From the NCBI GenBank assembly GCA_020849325.1, contig JADLGL010000055.1:1-34173 (forward strand): a DNA stretch of 34,173 bases, in the 5' to 3' direction. The position numbers and the translations under genes are program-made. Each line of letters opens with the position of its first letter. The stretch's first letter is position 1. The stretch is from Bauldia sp. (GTDB lineage: Bacteria; Pseudomonadota; Alphaproteobacteria; Rhizobiales; Kaistiaceae). Positions 32,186-34,173 of the stretch are shown in pieces. Under the pieces are notes generated by a model. That model was given only the letters and a program-made list of their open reading frames with translations, was not told the origin of the DNA and searched no databases.

Positions 32186-32222
32186 GCTTTGTTCCCGGCG
32201 CGGTTCGTGCCGCGCTGTCTTG

Positions 32223-32368
32223 AGCCTCCCCCTTGCGGGGAGGGGAAGGCGGCAAGCGAAGCGCCGTCGCCTTCCGAGGGGGTAGGGGCCCCGCCGGGGG
32301 CACGCGACGCGCGGCTTACCCCCTCCCGCACCGGCTCTGCCGGTTCGACCTCCCCGCAAGGGAGGTTC
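32223..32368. repeat. Mosaic repeat between prfA and prmC, inverted ends
   Basis: Hairpin CCTCCCC/GGGGAGG (32225-32243) at the left and CCTCCC/GGGAGG (32349-32365) at the right are inverted versions of each other (CCTCCC(C)CTTGCGGGGAGG). The 100 bases between are GC-rich with further short palindromes. The element fills the gap between two genes that are normally close together. It resembles other intergenic mosaic repeats of the order. Confidence 0.6.
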
Positions 32369-32401
32369 GAGTGTCGATTGAGCCCGAGCCGGCAGCCGAG
32401 A

Positions 32402-33271
32402 ATGATCGAGCCCCCAATCACCATCGCTGCTCTCCGTCGCCGGATCGCAAACCAGCTCCGCGCCGGCTGGGGTGACGATTCGGCGCAGCGGCCGGCGCTC
32501 GATGCAAAGCTCCTCGTCGCGCATGCGCTCGGCGCCGACGCGCAGAACCTCACGCTCCGCGACGACGAGACCGTGCCGGACCATGTCGTGCTCGCCGCCG
32601 AGGCGCTGGCGCGGCGGCGGTTTCGCGGCGAGCCGGTGGCGCGGATCGTCGGCGAGCGCGAGTTCTGGGGGCTGTCGTTCCAGCTCTCGCCGGGAACGCT
32701 GGTGCCGCGGCCGGATTCGGAGACCGTCGTCGAAGCCGCCGTCGCGGAAATCCGCCGGCGCGGGCTGGAGAGGCCGGCGGTGATCGATCTCGGCACCGGC
32801 TCCGGCTGCATCCTCCTCGCCACGCTGTCCGAGGTGCCGGGCGCCTTCGGGGTCGGCACGGACCGGAGCGAGGATGCCGTGCGGACCGCGCGCCGCAACG
32901 CCGCGCGCTTCGGCCTCGAAAACCGCTCGGCCTTCGCGGTCGCCGACTGGACGGCGGCAATCGGCGGCGCGTTCGATGTAATTCTGTCGAACCCACCCTA
33001 TGTAGATGGCGACGACCTGCCGGCGCTTCCGGTCGAGGTCATCCACCATGATCCGCGCCTCGCGCTCGACGGCGGCGCGGACGGGCTCGATCACTACCGG
33101 AAGATCGTTCCGGAGCTCGGCCGACTGCTGAAGCCCGGCGGGTTTGCGATCTTCGAGTTCGGCTACCGCCAGGCGGCGATGTTCTCCGCGCTGGCGCGGG
33201 CGCACGGGTGGTCGCCGACCCTCCTCCGGGACCTCCCCGGACATGACCGTGCCGCCGTGCTGACCCGTTAA
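32402..33271 (+). CDS. prmC: Release factor glutamine N5-methyltransferase
   Basis: A 289-residue SAM-dependent methyltransferase (HemK family) that methylates the Gln of GGQ in RF1 and RF2. The N-terminal helical domain spans about residues 5-75. 'EPVARIVGEREFWGLSFQLSPGTLVPRPDSE' leads into 'VIDLGTGSGCILLATL' (SAM motif I). 'DVILSNPPYVDGDDL' holds the NPPY active site. 'GLDHYRKIVPELGRLLKPGGFAIFEFG' follows. The ATG at 32402 starts the family domain; the frame runs further upstream through the repeat. prfA is upstream, its substrate gene, and a DUF4167 gene is downstream as in relatives. Confidence 0.94.
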   Translation: MIEPPITIAALRRRIANQLRAGWGDDSAQRPALDAKLLVAHALGADAQNLTLRDDETVPDHVVLAAEALARRRFRGEPVARIVGEREFWGLSFQLSPGTLVPRPDSETVVEAAVAEIRRRGLERPAVIDLGTGSGCILLATLSEVPGAFGVGTDRSEDAVRTARRNAARFGLENRSAFAVADWTAAIGGAFDVILSNPPYVDGDDLPALPVEVIHHDPRLALDGGADGLDHYRKIVPELGRLLKPGGFAIFEFGYRQAAMFSALARAHGWSPTLLRDLPGHDRAAVLTR

Positions 33272-33299
33272 CTCCGGCCCGGATCGGCCGAAAAACCGC

Positions 33300-33328
33300 T
33301 TGGAAAAGCACAACGAAGCAGCTAGGCT
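33300..33328 (+). promoter_or_regulatory. Candidate promoter for the DUF4167 gene
   Basis: TTGGAA (33300-33305), 17 bases, then TAGGCT (33323-33328), about 285 bases before the start at 33614. The match is weak. The rest of the 342-base gap (33272-33613) is less GC-rich at its start and probably a long leader; I see no gene or clear terminator in it. Confidence 0.3.
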
Positions 33329-33613
33329 TTTTCTACCGAAGCAAAGGGCGATAGCGCCTGACGTTAGGGAAAATCATAATCCCTGGGGTCCGTGACGGTC
33401 GCGAAAGCGGCCTTCGTGTCCCGCGTCGGTCGAAGCACTAAGACTGCATGTCGAAGGTTTGCGCGGGACGATGCGCCTCGATGCGAGGCGTGCGTCTGTT
33501 CGCGGGACGGCATGGCGCAGGCGCCGGCCGGTGGACGAATCCGGCCTGCGGGCCAGACGGCAAGCGCCGCGGATGGCGCCGCCATGGAAGTCAGTTCCAG
33601 ACAGAGAGCCAGT

Positions 33614-34173
33614 ATGAGGCAGGGTCACAACAACAATAACAACAACAAGCGGATGCGTGGCCGGAACCGCAAAGGTCCCAACCCGCTCCAGCGGAGCTAT
33701 GAGAGCAACGGGCCGGACGTGAAAATCCGCGGCACCGCGCTCCACATCGCAGAAAAATACGTGATGCTGGCCCGTGACGCGGCGTCTTCCGGCGACCGGG
33801 TCGGCGAGCAGAACTACCTGCAGCACGCCGAGCACTACTACCGCATCGTTGCCGCCGCGCAGGCGCAGATGCCCCAGCCGCAGCCGTTCCAGCGGCCCGA
33901 CGAGTTTGACGACGAGGACGATCTCGACACCACCAACCCCTACGATCGCGCCCCGCAGCAGGGCGGCGAGGGCCGGCCGCAGTTCGGCGTCGGCGACCCC
34001 CAGCCCTATGTGAACGGCACCCCGTTCGGCCAGCGCGAGGGGGCGGGCCAGGAGGGCGAGGGCGAAGGCGATTTCGAAGGCGGCCAGAACGAGCAGCCCC
34101 GCCGCCAGCAGCAGAACGAATACCGCCAGAGCGGCAATTATGGCCGCCAGCGCGACAACTACCGGCAGGACCG
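33614..34173 (+). CDS. DUF4167 domain protein (partial, runs off the window)
   Basis: An open frame from the ATG at 33614 to the window edge, 186 full codons, with no stop. It begins 'MRQGHNNNNNNKRMRGRNRKGPN', then 'LQRSYESNGPDVKIRGTALHIAEKYVMLARDAASSGDRVGEQNYLQHAEHYYRIVAAAQ' in two parts, which is the DUF4167 signature of Hyphomicrobiales. The following part is acidic, then Gln/Arg/Gly-rich and low in complexity ('RRQQQNEYRQSGNYG'), typical of a disordered RNA-binding-like tail. The six-Asn run is coded by near-identical triplets. An in-frame ATG 30 bases upstream would add 10 residues. prmC precedes it, as in relatives; clpB would be expected further on. Confidence 0.9.
   Translation, partial: MRQGHNNNNNNKRMRGRNRKGPNPLQRSYESNGPDVKIRGTALHIAEKYVMLARDAASSGDRVGEQNYLQHAEHYYRIVAAAQAQMPQPQPFQRPDEFDDEDDLDTTNPYDRAPQQGGEGRPQFGVGDPQPYVNGTPFGQREGAGQEGEGEGDFEGGQNEQPRRQQQNEYRQSGNYGRQRDNYRQD

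Overview
The window is about 34 kb of very GC-rich chromosomal DNA. It looks like an alphaproteobacterium of the order Hyphomicrobiales (Rhizobiales). The grounds are the prfA-prmC-DUF4167 run at the right end, the adjacent lysC and ptsP genes, a group of intergenic palindromic repeats of a kind common in that order, and the GC-rich third codon positions. Nearly every real gene is shadowed by long false open frames on the other strand. I see no tRNA, rRNA, CRISPR array, prophage or transposase.

Left part (1-4.8 kb): a lipocalin-like protein gene; a DHA2-type efflux pump divergent from a TetR-family repressor, with two near-perfect palindromic operators between them; then a luciferase-like flavin monooxygenase overlapping a small conserved-looking gene. 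Next part (4.8-10.6 kb): two 638-residue PQQ-dependent alcohol dehydrogenases, about 87% identical by hand alignment, separated by a flavoprotein monooxygenase gene. Both dehydrogenases carry the Asp-x-Asp pair typical of lanthanide-dependent enzymes. They share an upstream motif, and inverted copies of one repeat flank the monooxygenase gene.

Middle (10.6-20.4 kb): an ECF42-type sigma factor with a C-terminal extension follows two YCII/DGPF-domain genes. Each DGPF gene is preceded by the same TGTCGA-N17-CGTC promoter, so the group looks self-regulating. A truncated haemoglobin and a [2Fe-2S]/FAD reductase form a likely nitric-oxide detoxification pair with an FNR/NnrR-like box upstream. Then come a LysE exporter, a PQ-loop-like membrane protein, an operon of methyltransferase, PQQ sugar dehydrogenase and two CAP-domain proteins, and a divergent pair encoding a glyoxalase II-like hydrolase and a DUF985 cupin.

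Right part (20.6-34.2 kb): a NYN-domain protein with a long Pro/Ala-rich tail; a small conserved-looking gene; lysC-ptsP on the minus strand; a block with a membrane protein/XRE pair, a Tat-exported DUF3500 protein, a small membrane protein and a second DHA2 transporter; and prfA, prmC and the start of a DUF4167 gene on the plus strand. In many relatives lysC-ptsP-prfA-prmC lie together on one strand, so the block at 26.9-31.0 kb appears to mark a rearrangement.

The most interesting points are the duplicated lanthanide-type dehydrogenases, the repeat whose edge supplies the stop codon of three different genes, the twin ECF promoters, and the globin-reductase pair.
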